Origin: Paraburkholderia madseniana
GTDB lineage: Bacteria; Pseudomonadota; Gammaproteobacteria; Burkholderiales; Burkholderiaceae
Direction: 5' to 3'
Length of the DNA: 64,000 nt
NCBI RefSeq assembly: GCF_009690905.1
Contig: NZ_VOSW01000051.1
Coordinates: 1 to 64,000 of the forward strand
Made by a program: the position numbers and the translations under genes. Under the pieces are notes generated by a model. That model did no database searches and had not been told where the DNA came from. It was given only the letters and a program-made list of their open reading frames with translations. Positions 8,342 through 17,565 of this stretch are shown here, in pieces (position 1 is the first letter of the stretch; every line of letters begins with the position of its first letter).

Positions 8342-9109
8342 ATGGCCGCATCTGACCGTTCTCTTTCCGTCCTGAAACTCTTCACGGTCGAGCATCCGGA
8401 ATGGACCGCGGAAGACGTTGCCGCAGCTTTGGACGTTGGAATTGCCACGGCCTATCGTTATCTGTCTGCGCTCGACGAAGCAGGGTTGATCGCCACGACC
8501 CGTCCTGGTCGCTACGGCCTGGGGCCGGCGATCACACAGCTCGACCGGCAGTTGCAGTTGACCGACCCGCTGCTGATCGCCGCGCGCCCGGTCATGAATG
8601 ATCTGTCTGCCTACGCGCCGCCCGGCTCGGTCGTGTTGCTGTGCCGTGCAGTCGGTGAAAGCGTCCTGTGCATTCACCGCGTGCATGCGCCGGGCAGTTC
8701 GCCGGCAGTCAGCTACGAACGGGGACGGCCTATGCCGCTGTTCTATGGCGCGACGTCGAAGATGCTGCTCGCGTATCTGCCGCCGAGGCGTGTGAAGGCG
8801 CTCTTTGAGAAGCACACCAAAGCGATCGCGAAGGCGGGGTTGGGCAAGACACTTCCCGCCTTTCGGTCTGTGCTGGGCGAATGGCGCAAAGCCGGTAGTG
8901 TCGTGACACGAGGAGAGGTCGATACCGGTTTGGTCGGGATCGCGGCGGCCATTCTGTCGGCTGACAGGACGGGCGTCGGAAGCATCAGCTATGTCGTGAC
9001 CGGGCAGACAGACGAGAAAACGATTGCTCGCCTCGCCGCACTGGTCTCGACCGGTGCGCGGGAGATCGAGATGGAGTTGCGCGACGAAACGGCTGCCGTT
9101 CCGTCCTGA
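8342..9109 (+). CDS. IclR-family transcriptional regulator
   Basis: A 255-residue regulator with an N-terminal winged helix (residues 1-65, including AEDVAAALDVGIATAYRYLSAL) and the IclR effector domain (about 80-245, with RVHAPG and GATSKMLLAYLPP). IclR proteins of this type usually control an adjacent aromatic-degradation operon in response to the substrate. It follows the operon on the same strand after a 240-bp gap and has no clear Shine-Dalgarno site before the ATG. It is the likely regulator of the 3926-8101 genes and of the divergent porin/transporter. Confidence 0.93.
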   Translation: MAASDRSLSVLKLFTVEHPEWTAEDVAAALDVGIATAYRYLSALDEAGLIATTRPGRYGLGPAITQLDRQLQLTDPLLIAARPVMNDLSAYAPPGSVVLLCRAVGESVLCIHRVHAPGSSPAVSYERGRPMPLFYGATSKMLLAYLPPRRVKALFEKHTKAIAKAGLGKTLPAFRSVLGEWRKAGSVVTRGEVDTGLVGIAAAILSADRTGVGSISYVVTGQTDEKTIARLAALVSTGAREIEMELRDETAAVPS

Positions 9110-9124
9110 TTCGCTGCTCCGGTT

Positions 9125-9400
9125 TCAGGTCTGCCTGCGAGCAGATTGATCCGGCCCGGCATCGACGCTCGCCTCGCGATTTCCACGCGCCGAAAGCTTC
9201 CCCGCCTGGATACCCATCGCGCCAATGGCCACAGCGGCCAGCGCGGCCGGTACCGCGAGGCTATTGAAGATGAGCTGGAAGTCCCAGCCCATCGTCAACA
9301 GAATTCCGCCGATGGACGCACCGACGATACCGCCGATACGGCCGATTCCGAGCATCCAGCTTACGCCCGTCGCGCGGCAGGACGAGTGCGCGAAATGGCA
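9125..9400 (-). pseudogene. MFS transporter remnant (C-terminal end)
   Basis: On the minus strand the frame reads SSCRATGVSWMLGIGRIGGI followed by GASIGGILLTMGWDFQLIF and a hydrophobic last helix. This is the TM11-TM12 end of an aromatic acid:H+ symporter, the same family as the intact gene at 1234-2649. Upstream of about 9400 the similarity ends abruptly; the other ten helices are absent. It is probably the leftover of a second transporter that once belonged to this island. Confidence 0.75.
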
Positions 9401-9918
9401 CGCCTCGGCTGCACCGGGCCGAACCAGACCAAGTTCTTCAGCCGGTGCGGTATGGGACCCTGCCAAGGTCGTCTGTGTGGGATTACCGTCACGCAAATAT
9501 TGGCCGAATCACGGCACGAGACGCCGCAGCAAATTGGAGCGTATCGCGCGCGTGCGCCAATCAAACCAATCCCTCTGCACTCGCTTGGCGGATTGCATAT
9601 TGGTTTAGGCGAAGCAAATACTGATGAGGATGCCTCGGAATGACGACTCAAACTGAACGCATTGACGTAACCGCGCGCATGAGCAAGATCGTGCGTCACG
9701 CTGAATGAGGTGTGGGAATCATGGCTTCCCGCCGGAGATGCCCCCGCGTACGACTGTGCAGGCACATCTTGCTTCTGAGGAACTGCTGGTAGAAATCACC
9801 ATTGTGGCCGCTGTCGTATAGGCTGGAAGACGTAGAAGACCGGATACGTGGCCAATGGCACCAATGCCGTTTACGATGGCAGAATTCAGGACACGCATTT
9901 TTTTGGAGGTACTGAGAC
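9401..9918. other. Stretch without a recognisable gene
   Basis: About 520 bp between the MFS remnant and the aminotransferase. All frames are short or look like shadow frames, and none shows a domain or a ribosome binding site. It begins at the break of the MFS remnant, so it is likely degenerate DNA left by a rearrangement. The end (9840-9918) carries the leader of the aminotransferase gene with GGAGGT at 9905-9910. Confidence 0.5.
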
Positions 9919-11016
9919 ATGAGCACTGAGAATCAACTGCGGTTTGTCATTGAGCCGCACGCCAACTCTACCCCCGCTGACCAGATTGCCGCCAAGCTAG
10001 TCAACCCGGTGTTCGGGCGCGTCTTCTCCGATCACATGGTCACGATCCGCTGGACCGAGGGTACGGGCTGGCATGACGCCAAGGTCGAAGCCCGCCGTCC
10101 GTTCGAGATCGACCCAGCCTGCGCGGTGCTGCACTATGCGCAGGAGATTTTCGAAGGCATGAAGGCGTATCACGGCGAGGACGGCAAGATATTGCTATTC
10201 CGGCCGCAAGCCAACGCCAGGCGTTTCCGTGAATCGGCCGAACGCATGTCGATGCCGCAACTGCCTGAAACCGCGTTCGTTGAAGCGGTCGAAAAGCTGG
10301 TTGATATCGACCGCGCATGGATTCCGGCCGCCGAAGGTGCCAGCCTTTACATCCGCCCGTTCATGTTCGCTTCGGAGAGTTTTTTGGGCGTACGCGCTGC
10401 GCACGAGTACATCTTCTGCGTGATCGCCTGTGCGGTTGGTCCCTACTTCAAGCCCGGCAAGTCGGCCGTCACCGTTTGGGTGTCGGACAAATACACGCGC
10501 GCCGCTTCGGGCGGTACCGGCGTCGCGAAATGCGGCGGCAACTACGCTGCCAGCCTGATTGCGCAGACCGAAGCGTCCAGCAAGGGCTGCGACCAGGTCG
10601 TGTTCCTCGACGCCGCGCAACACAAGTGGATCGAGGAACTGGGCGGCATGAACGTGTTCTTCGTGCTGGACGATGGTTCGCTGCGCACCCCGCCCCTGTC
10701 GGGCACGATCCTGCCGGGCATCACGCGCGCCTCGATCATCGAATTGGCCACGCGTGAAGGTATCGCTGTCGACCAGTCGCCGTACTCGTTCGAAGCATGG
10801 CAAGCGGACGTCGCCAGCGGCCGCGTTAAGGAAACATTTGCCTGTGGCACCGCGGCGGTCGTCACGGCGATCGGCGAGGTCCGTCATGCCGGCGGCGAGT
10901 TCAGGATCGGCGACGGTGGCGAAGGCCCCGTCACGCAACAGATTCGCACCAGGCTCACCGGCATACAGCGTGGCAGGATCGCCGATCCGTTCGGCTGGGT
11001 CCATCACGTCGCTTGA
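9919..11016 (+). CDS. ilvE: Branched-chain amino acid aminotransferase
   Basis: A 365-residue fold-type IV PLP enzyme of the long (type II) branched-chain aminotransferase group, which interconverts Leu, Ile or Val with their 2-keto acids using glutamate. YAQEIFEGMKAY (73-84) and the lysine that forms the Schiff base (K204 in GTGVAKCGGNYA) are present, with EELGGMNVFFV around 240. A strong ribosome binding site (GGAGGT, eight bases before the ATG) fixes the start. It stands alone between two gene-poor stretches and is not obviously part of either neighbouring island. A housekeeping ilvE may exist elsewhere; this could be a catabolic paralogue. Confidence 0.92.
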   Translation: MSTENQLRFVIEPHANSTPADQIAAKLVNPVFGRVFSDHMVTIRWTEGTGWHDAKVEARRPFEIDPACAVLHYAQEIFEGMKAYHGEDGKILLFRPQANARRFRESAERMSMPQLPETAFVEAVEKLVDIDRAWIPAAEGASLYIRPFMFASESFLGVRAAHEYIFCVIACAVGPYFKPGKSAVTVWVSDKYTRAASGGTGVAKCGGNYAASLIAQTEASSKGCDQVVFLDAAQHKWIEELGGMNVFFVLDDGSLRTPPLSGTILPGITRASIIELATREGIAVDQSPYSFEAWQADVASGRVKETFACGTAAVVTAIGEVRHAGGEFRIGDGGEGPVTQQIRTRLTGIQRGRIADPFGWVHHVA

Positions 11017-11058
11017 GCGATTTGGCCGAATAATATGGACTGAGTAATTTGTCTGATG

Positions 11059-11103
11059 CGCGCCGCCGGGAGATAGCGACACCTACCAGGAACCGGCGGC
11101 GCG
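11059..11103 (+). terminator. Long GC-rich stem-loop after the aminotransferase
   Basis: A perfect 11-bp stem (CGCGCCGCCGG / CCGGCGGCGCG) with a 23-nt loop, starting 43 bp after the aminotransferase stop. No T-run follows, so intrinsic termination is uncertain, but position and strength fit a transcript end. Confidence 0.4.
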
Positions 11104-11666
11104 ATCATTGACGTCAGAGTCAGTGCGTTATCCAGGCCCCGCAATTCGTGATTGTCCGCCGTTTCGGCTCACCAATTACGGTGCTCGTGCGGACCTCTAC
11201 GGATGCTTCAACATAGACCTGCGTCAGTTGACTCTCGCGAAGCGGTAGCGGATGCACTGACGACTTTCATTTGCTTTTGCCAAGCCATTGATTTTCACCG
11301 TGGGGAGCCTAAGGCCTCGGTATGAATGATGCCAGGGTCGTCACGCATTTCCGAAAAGATATCGGCGATCGGAGTAACGCTTGCGCGCATTCACCGTGTT
11401 CCAACGCACGCGAGAAGCTGCTTACCCCACGCGGCGGATTTTTGCCAAGGCAACAGCCCCCGCGGTAGGCCTGATGGGTGCGGCGCTTGGGTGCGTCTGA
11501 GCGCACGTGAGATGACGGACGCCAGTCCCTGATTCCCGCGGACGAAATCGGCGCCGTACCCTGCATGAACGTGACCTGTGCCGATCGCCGCAGCAGGTTC
11601 GGCGAGTCCTGTTCCTGGCCAACCACGCCTACACCATCGCTTTGGGCGCTCCGCCGGCGGCAGCGC
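11104..11666. other. Stretch without a recognisable gene
   Basis: About 560 bp with only short or shadow frames, no domain and no ribosome binding site that I can support. The base composition is slightly lower in GC than the flanking genes. It ends at the operator palindrome that controls the next island. Confidence 0.5.
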
Positions 11667-11670
11667 GATA

Positions 11671-11690
11671 TATTATGGTATTCCATAATA
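11671..11690. promoter_or_regulatory. GntR operator, copy 1 (perfect palindrome)
   Basis: TATTATGG-TATT-CCATAATA, with 8-bp perfect arms; core TATGGTATTCCATA at 11673-11686. The same core occurs before the GntR gene (18685) and before the second operon (19543). A weaker related copy, GGTGGAATACCGTA, lies at 11716-11729. It sits about 145 bp before the LLM monooxygenase start and is the likely binding site of the GntR protein encoded at 18736. Confidence 0.7.
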
Positions 11691-11833
11691 TTGAAACGCT
11701 TGATCTGAGCGCTCTGGTGGAATACCGTAATACCAACCGCGGCGTCCCAGCGGTCGACACGGAGCGACGGCGTCCTTCAACGAGCGCCGGTCGCGGCAGG
11801 ACCGACTCCCAGCTTTCTGCATACAGGTCGATC

Positions 11834-12880
11834 ATGAAATTCTCGCTGTTTGCTCATATGGAGCGTTACGACGCTGCCACGCCCCACCGGCAACTCTTCG
11901 ACGAGCTGACCGAACTCGTTCGGATCGCGGAAAAGGGCGGTTTTGAAACCGCCTGGATCGGCGAGCATCACGCGATGGAATTCACGATCGCGCCCAATCC
12001 CTTCATCAACCTTTCGTATCTGGCCGCACGCACCGAGCGGATTCGCCTCGGCACGGGCACGGTGATCGCGCCGTTCTGGCATCCGATTCGCCTCGCGGGC
12101 GAGGCCGGCATGGTGGACGTCGCGAGCAACGGGCGGCTCGACCTGGGCATTGCGCGTGGCGCCTACTCGTTCGAATACGAACGTCTGTTGCCCGGACTCG
12201 ATGCTTTCGGCGCCGGCGCCAGAATGCGTGAACTGGTTCCTGCGTTGCGCCAGTTGTTCAAGGGCGATTACGCGCATCAGGGCGAGTTCTGGTCGTGGCC
12301 GTCCACCACGCCGGTACCGCGTCCTGTCCAGCAGCCCCATCCGCCGATGTGGCTGGCCGCACGGGATCCGAACTCGCATGAATTTGCGGTACGCAACGGC
12401 TGCAATGTGCAGGTGACCTCGCTCGCCGCGGGCGACGGCGAAGTCGTCAGTCTGATGGAGCGCTTTAACGCAGCTTGCAAGGCTAACCCCAATGTTCCGC
12501 GGCCGCAGATCATGATGCTAATGCACACCTTCGTCGGCGCGGATGCCGCCGAAGTCGACACGGCCGTCGAAGACCTGTCGCGCTTCTACTGCTACTTCAG
12601 CAAGTGGTTCAAGAACGAGCGTCCGGTGACGCAGGGCTTCATCGAGCCGTTGACCGACGCCGACATCGCGTCGTTTCCGCAATACGCGCCGGAGCAGATT
12701 CGCAAGAATCTCGTGATAGGCCAACCGGGTACCGTGATCGACCGTCTCAAACAGTATGAGGAACTCGGTTTCGATCAATACAGTTTCTGGGTCGACAGCA
12801 ACATGAGCTTCGAGCGCAAGCGCCGCTCGCTTGAACGCTTCATCTCCGATGTGATGCCTGCCTTCGCCGCGCACGGCTGA
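11834..12880 (+). CDS. LLM-class flavin-dependent monooxygenase
   Basis: A 348-residue bacterial-luciferase-like TIM barrel. Typical features are the N-terminal strand (MKFSLFAHMER), AWIGEHHAMEF (about 42-52), RLGTGTVIAPFWHPIRLA (about 73-90) and the barrel-closing GTVIDRLKQYEELGFDQ near 295-311. Such enzymes use reduced FMN from a partner reductase and O2; the partner is probably encoded at 21030. I start at 11834 because family homology begins there (AGGT five bases upstream); the longer frame upstream runs through the operator. It is the first gene of a seven-gene operon with an aldehyde dehydrogenase and an ABC importer, so it probably opens or oxidises the imported nitrogen or sulfur compound. 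Substrate unknown. Confidence 0.88.
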   Translation: MKFSLFAHMERYDAATPHRQLFDELTELVRIAEKGGFETAWIGEHHAMEFTIAPNPFINLSYLAARTERIRLGTGTVIAPFWHPIRLAGEAGMVDVASNGRLDLGIARGAYSFEYERLLPGLDAFGAGARMRELVPALRQLFKGDYAHQGEFWSWPSTTPVPRPVQQPHPPMWLAARDPNSHEFAVRNGCNVQVTSLAAGDGEVVSLMERFNAACKANPNVPRPQIMMLMHTFVGADAAEVDTAVEDLSRFYCYFSKWFKNERPVTQGFIEPLTDADIASFPQYAPEQIRKNLVIGQPGTVIDRLKQYEELGFDQYSFWVDSNMSFERKRRSLERFISDVMPAFAAHG

Positions 12881-12927
12881 TTGCCGGTCGTCCTCGAATC
12901 GACGTTCTGCACTCAGGAGCAGAAGTT

Positions 12928-14400
12928 ATGTTGAAGTCGTTCCAGCATTACATCGACGGTGAGTTCAGCGAGGCGGCCGACACCTTTGACAGCGTGAATC
13001 CCGCGACCGGCGCCGCATGGGCGACGATGCCCGCAGCCAGCGCGGCGGACGTGGACCGCGCGGTGAACGCTGCGGACCGCGCGTTGTTCGCGCCAGAGTG
13101 GGCGGGTCTGACGGCCAGTCAGCGCGGCAAGTTGCTATACGGGCTCGCGGACCTCGTTGCGGCGAACGCGCTGGAGCTCGCGCAACTCGAAACGGCGGAC
13201 ACGGGCAAGATCATTCGCGAGACGCGCAGCCAGATCGGCTACGTCGCCGAGTACTACCGCTATTACGCGGGCGTCGCCGACAAGATCCAGGGCGCCTGCC
13301 TGTCCGTCGACAAACCCGATATGGACGTTTTCCTGCGACGCGAGCCGGTGGGTGTGGTCGCCGGTATCGTGCCGTGGAATTCGCAGCTGTTTCTCTCGGC
13401 CGTGAAGATCGGACCGGCGCTCGCCGCCGGTTGCACGATCGTCCTGAAGGCGTCTGAGGAAGGCCCTGCACCGCTGCTCGCATTCGCCAGACTCGTGCAT
13501 GAGGCGGGCTTTCCGCGGGGCGTCGTTAATATCCTGACCGGTTTCGGCGTGGACTGCGGCCGCGCGCTGACGAGTCACCCGCTCGTGTCGAAGATCGCGT
13601 TCACGGGCGGCCCAGACACCGCGCGTCAGATTGTGCATAACTCCGCCGGGAACCTCGCGGCAACGTCGCTGGAACTGGGCGGCAAATCGCCGGTGCTCGT
13701 TTTCGACGACGCGGATGTAGACAGCGTCAGCAACGCGGTGATCGCAGGCATCTTCGCCGCGAGCGGGCAAAGTTGCGTGGCGGGTTCGCGCCTGTTGGTG
13801 CAGCGCGGCATCCGTGACCGGCTGCTCGCGCGGCTCATCGAAAAGGCGCGCGCGATCAGGATCGGCGATCCGCAGGATGTGGGTACCGAAATGGGGCCGC
13901 TCGCGACGCGCAAGCAACGCGATCACATCGAAGCCGTGCTCGCTGCCAGTCTCGAAGCGGGCGCCACGCTGCTGACGGGGGGCGGCCGTCCAGAAGGACA
14001 CGGCGAGGGTTTCTTCTTCGAACCGACCATCGTCGATTGCCCGTCATCCACCGTTCCAAGCGTCGCGCAGGAGCTGTTTGGTCCGGTGCTGAGCGTCATG
14101 ACTTTCGACACTGAAGCCGAAGCGCTCGCGCTCGCCAACGATACGAAGTATGGCCTTGCGTCGGGCGTGTTCACGCGCGATCTGACGCGCGCGCATCGGC
14201 TCATCCGGCAATTGCGTGCAGGCATCGTGTGGGTCAATACCTATCGCGCCGTGTCGCCCATCGTGCCGTTCGGCGGATATGGCTTGAGCGGCCTCGGGCG
14301 CGAGGGCGGCCTCGATGCGGTGCTCGACTACACACGTACCAAATCCGTCTGGATCCGTACGTCGGACGACCCGATCGCCGACCCGTTCGTCATGCGCTAA
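12928..14400 (+). CDS. Aldehyde dehydrogenase
   Basis: A 490-residue NAD(P)-dependent aldehyde dehydrogenase. The catalytic set is complete: N151 (VPWNSQ), E249 (LELGGKSP) and nucleophile C283 (SGQSCVAGSR), with the cofactor loop FTGGPDT around 225-231. It resembles betaine- and amino-aldehyde-type dehydrogenases. AGGAG lies before the ATG and the gene follows the LLM monooxygenase after 47 bp. It would oxidise the aldehyde released by that monooxygenase to an acid. The specific aldehyde cannot be read from the sequence. Confidence 0.93.
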   Translation: MLKSFQHYIDGEFSEAADTFDSVNPATGAAWATMPAASAADVDRAVNAADRALFAPEWAGLTASQRGKLLYGLADLVAANALELAQLETADTGKIIRETRSQIGYVAEYYRYYAGVADKIQGACLSVDKPDMDVFLRREPVGVVAGIVPWNSQLFLSAVKIGPALAAGCTIVLKASEEGPAPLLAFARLVHEAGFPRGVVNILTGFGVDCGRALTSHPLVSKIAFTGGPDTARQIVHNSAGNLAATSLELGGKSPVLVFDDADVDSVSNAVIAGIFAASGQSCVAGSRLLVQRGIRDRLLARLIEKARAIRIGDPQDVGTEMGPLATRKQRDHIEAVLAASLEAGATLLTGGGRPEGHGEGFFFEPTIVDCPSSTVPSVAQELFGPVLSVMTFDTEAEALALANDTKYGLASGVFTRDLTRAHRLIRQLRAGIVWVNTYRAVSPIVPFGGYGLSGLGREGGLDAVLDYTRTKSVWIRTSDDPIADPFVMR

Positions 14401-14410
14401 AGAGGCTGAC

Positions 14411-14725
14411 ATGTACTACGAAATCCGCACGTACAAGATCAAAACAGGCGCGGTGCCCGCGTATCTGAAGCTGGTCGAGGAAGAAGGCATCGAACTGCAG
14501 AAGCGCTATCTCGGTGAACTCGTCGGCTACTTCTTCTCGGAGATCGGGCCGCTGAACCAGATTGTCCACATGTGGGCATATCCGAGTCTCGACGAGCGCG
14601 AAGCGCGCCGTCAACGGCTTGCGGAAGATCCCGCATGGCAGGCTTTCATTCCGAAGATTCAGGCGCTGATGGAAACGATGGAAAGCAAGATCATGAAGCC
14701 CGCCGCGTTTTCGCCGCTGAAGTAA
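14411..14725 (+). CDS. NIPSNAP family protein
   Basis: A 104-residue NIPSNAP/dimeric ferredoxin-like barrel protein: MYYEIRTYKIKTG at the start, VGYFFSEIGPLNQIVHMWAY in the middle and a C-terminal helix. The family has no settled enzymatic role; members often sit in catabolic operons of Burkholderiales. AGAGG lies before the ATG and the gene follows the dehydrogenase by 10 bp, so it is translated from the same message. It may bind or process a small pathway intermediate. Confidence 0.88.
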   Translation: MYYEIRTYKIKTGAVPAYLKLVEEEGIELQKRYLGELVGYFFSEIGPLNQIVHMWAYPSLDEREARRQRLAEDPAWQAFIPKIQALMETMESKIMKPAAFSPLK

Positions 14726-14785
14726 GCACCGTATTCGCAAACCGTCCTCTCGAAGCCAGCCGTATCCTTTCAAGGAGCAGTCGTC

Positions 14786-15847
14786 ATGAAGCAAGCGCTA
14801 CGTATGCCCGCGCGGGCGCGCGCAGTGGCCGTCACTGTGGTTGCCGCCGTGGCCGCCACAGCGGCCGTGTTGATCCATGCGCCGGTGTCAGCGGCCCCCG
14901 CGCCGATCGTATTCGCCAGTTGGGGCGGGACGACGCAGTCGGCTCAGCAGAAGGACTGGACGCAACCATTCACGCAGGCATCGGGCATTCAGGTCCTGAT
15001 GGACGGCCCGACCGATTATGGCAAGCTCAAGGCCATGGTCGACAGCGGCAACGTGCAGTGGGACGTGGTCGACGTCGAAGGTGATTTTGCGTATGCGGCG
15101 CTGCGTGACGGCCTCGTCGAACCGATCGACTATTCGGTGGTAGACAAGGCGCAACTGGACCCGCGCTTCATGTCGGCGGGCGCTGTGGGCAGCTTTTACT
15201 ATTCGTTCGTGCTTGGCTACAACAAGGCGGCGTACAAGAGCGGCGCGCCGGCGAACTATACCGATCTGTTCGACACGAAGCGCTTTCCCGGCAAGCGCAC
15301 GTTCTACAAGTGGTCTGCGCCCGGCGTGCTCGAAGTCGCTTTGCTCGCCGACGGCGTCGCGCCTGACAAACTCTATCCGCTCGATCTCGATCGCGCTTTC
15401 AAAAAGCTCGACACGATCAAGAGCCAGATCGTCTGGTGGAGCGGCGGCGCTCAGTCGCAGCAATTGATGGCATCCGGCGAAGCGCCGATCGGCGTGTTCT
15501 GGAACGGCCGGCTGCATGCATTGCAGCAGACCGGTGTGGACGTGGGCATATCGTGGAATCAGAACCTGACCGCAGCGGACATGCTGGTCGTGCCGAAGGG
15601 CACGAAACATAAAGCCGAGGCCATGAAGCTCCTTGCCAGCGCGACGGGTGCACAGGCCCAGGCGAATTTCGCGGCGGAAACCGGTTATGCGCCCGTCAAT
15701 CTGAAATCCGCCGCGCTTCTGCCGCCGGATGTCGCGAAGACCCAGCCGGATCAGTACAAGACGACGCAGATCAATCTCGACATGAAGTACTGGGCCGATC
15801 ACCGCGATGAAATCGCGAAGCGCTGGTACGCGTGGCAGTCGAAGTAA
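14786..15847 (+). CDS. ABC transporter substrate-binding protein (polyamine type)
   Basis: A 353-residue periplasmic binding protein of the PotD-like cluster D group. A signal peptide with an Arg-rich start and a hydrophobic Ala/Val core ends at about residue 36-38 (APVSAAPA). The mature protein begins PIVFASWGGTTQSAQ, typical of this group, and includes DVVDVEGDFAYAAL and IGVFWNGRLHAL in the ligand cleft. It would capture the substrate of the LLM pathway for the permeases at 15882 and 16768. Substrate is probably a cationic or amine compound by family analogy. Confidence 0.9.
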   Translation: MKQALRMPARARAVAVTVVAAVAATAAVLIHAPVSAAPAPIVFASWGGTTQSAQQKDWTQPFTQASGIQVLMDGPTDYGKLKAMVDSGNVQWDVVDVEGDFAYAALRDGLVEPIDYSVVDKAQLDPRFMSAGAVGSFYYSFVLGYNKAAYKSGAPANYTDLFDTKRFPGKRTFYKWSAPGVLEVALLADGVAPDKLYPLDLDRAFKKLDTIKSQIVWWSGGAQSQQLMASGEAPIGVFWNGRLHALQQTGVDVGISWNQNLTAADMLVVPKGTKHKAEAMKLLASATGAQAQANFAAETGYAPVNLKSAALLPPDVAKTQPDQYKTTQINLDMKYWADHRDEIAKRWYAWQSK

Positions 15848-15881
15848 AGCGCGGCCGGACGAACCCAGCGAAGGAGTCATC

Positions 15882-16766
15882 ATGTCGAATGCCGTCAGTA
15901 CTATCGCGGAACCGCCGGTCGTGGCGCCGAAGATGACAGTCGGCCTCAGGAAAATCCGGCTGATCGCGCCGGCGCTGTTCCTGCTGGTTGTGTTCTTCGT
16001 GTTGCCGGTTCTTTCGCTGCTGCTGCGCAGCGTGCTGGAGCCGACGCCCGGCATTCAGAACTACGCGCAGCTATTCGGCTCGACCACCTATCTGCGCGTG
16101 TTCGGCAATACGTTTTTCGTCGCTTCGGTGGTGACCTTCGTGACGGTTGTGATCGGTTTTCCGACCGCGTGGCTGCTCGCGATCGCGCCGCGTTGGATCG
16201 GCAAGCTGATGTTCGCGATCCTGCTGCTGTCAATGTGGACCAATCTGCTTGCGCGCACTTTCGCATGGATGGTGCTGCTGCAACAGACTGGCCCGATCAA
16301 CCGTTTGCTGATGTGGCTTGGCGTGATCCATGAGCCGTTTACGCTCGTGAATAACCTCACCGGTGTGACAATCGGCATGACCTACATCATGTTGCCGTTT
16401 CTCGTGATGCCGTTGCATGCCACCTTGCGCGCGATCGATCCGACCACGCTGCGCGCCGCCGCAATCTGCGGCGCGACCCGCTGGCAGGCATTCTGGCGGG
16501 TGCTGGTGCCGCTCGCGATGCCAGGCATTGCGAGCGGCGCGCTGATGGTGTTCGTGATGGCGCTCGGCTACTTCGTCACACCCGCGCTGTTGGGTGGCCC
16601 GGAATACATGATGCTTGCCGAACTGATCGCCCAACTTGTCCAGCAGTTGCTGAATTGGGGGCTGGCGGGGGCGGCCGCGTTCGTGCTGCTGCTCGTCACG
16701 TTGTCGTTGTACGCGGTGCAGCTTCGCTTCTCGAGCCGCGCCGTGAGCGCCACAGGAGTTCACTGA
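15882..16766 (+). CDS. ABC transporter permease (PotB-like)
   Basis: A 294-residue inner-membrane permease with six predicted helices. The EAA loop that contacts the ATPase is AAAICGATRWQAFWRVLVPL at about 188-207. The start at 15882 is fixed by AAGGAG five bases upstream. It pairs with the permease encoded immediately downstream (16768) and lies 34 bp after the binding-protein gene. Confidence 0.92.
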   Translation: MSNAVSTIAEPPVVAPKMTVGLRKIRLIAPALFLLVVFFVLPVLSLLLRSVLEPTPGIQNYAQLFGSTTYLRVFGNTFFVASVVTFVTVVIGFPTAWLLAIAPRWIGKLMFAILLLSMWTNLLARTFAWMVLLQQTGPINRLLMWLGVIHEPFTLVNNLTGVTIGMTYIMLPFLVMPLHATLRAIDPTTLRAAAICGATRWQAFWRVLVPLAMPGIASGALMVFVMALGYFVTPALLGGPEYMMLAELIAQLVQQLLNWGLAGAAAFVLLLVTLSLYAVQLRFSSRAVSATGVH

Positions 16767-16767
16767 C

Positions 16768-17565
16768 ATGCTGCTCGATTTCGATCGTCTTGGCCCGTTG
16801 CGCTGGCTGCTGCTGAGCGTCGGCGGAGCGGTGTCGCTGTTCCTGCTGCTGCCGGTGCTGTTCATCGTCGCGCTCTCGTTCGGTAATTCGCAATGGCTAA
16901 TGTTTCCTCCACCCGGCTGGACGCTGCAGTGGTACGGCATGCTGTTTGCCGATCCGGGCTGGCTCGACTCGCTGCTGACGAGCGTCGAGCTGGGGCTCGT
17001 CGTGATGGTGCTGTCGGTAGTGCTGGGGCTGCTCGCGTCGCTGGCGCTGACACGCGGCAATTTTCGTGGACGTGCCTTGCTCAAGGCGTTCTTTCTGACG
17101 CCGATGGTGCTGCCCGTCGTCGTGCTCGCCGTTGCGCTGTATGGCTTCTTCCTGCGTATCGGCTTGACCGGCACGCTGGTCGGTTTCGTGATCGGCCATC
17201 TGATCATCGCGTTGCCGTTTTCGATCATCGCGATCAGCAACTCGCTGGAAAGTTTCGACACGTCGCTCGAGGATGCCGCGCTGATCTGCGGCGCCGGGCC
17301 GCTTGAAGTGAAATGGCGCGTCACGCTGCCGGGTATCCGGCTCGGCCTGTTTGCGGCGGCGATCTTCTCGTTTCTTGCGTCGTGGGACGAGGTCGTCGTG
17401 TCGATCTTTATGGCCAGCCCGACGCTGCAGACGTTGCCGGTGCGCATCTGGAGCACGCTGCGGCAGGATCTGACCCCGGTGATCGCCGCCGCGTCGTCGT
17501 TGCTCGTCGGACTGACCGTCGTCCTGATGTTGCTGAGCCTTGTATTGAAGAGAGGTAAATCGTGA
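16768..17565 (+). CDS. ABC transporter permease (PotC-like)
   Basis: A 265-residue permease with six hydrophobic helices and the EAA motif EDAALICGAGPLEVKWRVTL at about 168-187. It is the second transmembrane subunit of the importer. GGAG precedes the ATG by nine bases. Its stop overlaps the GTG start of the ATPase gene by four bases (GTGA), which indicates translational coupling. Confidence 0.92.
   Translation: MLLDFDRLGPLRWLLLSVGGAVSLFLLLPVLFIVALSFGNSQWLMFPPPGWTLQWYGMLFADPGWLDSLLTSVELGLVVMVLSVVLGLLASLALTRGNFRGRALLKAFFLTPMVLPVVVLAVALYGFFLRIGLTGTLVGFVIGHLIIALPFSIIAISNSLESFDTSLEDAALICGAGPLEVKWRVTLPGIRLGLFAAAIFSFLASWDEVVVSIFMASPTLQTLPVRIWSTLRQDLTPVIAAASSLLVGLTVVLMLLSLVLKRGKS

Noticed and set aside
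9401..9918. Insertion sequence or transposase remnant
   Set aside because: I looked for DDE motifs and terminal inverted repeats and found none convincing.
11104..11666. Hidden gene on the minus strand (frame of about 125 codons at 11309-11686)
   Set aside because: No domain, no ribosome binding site and codon use unlike coding sequence; it also runs through the operator palindrome.
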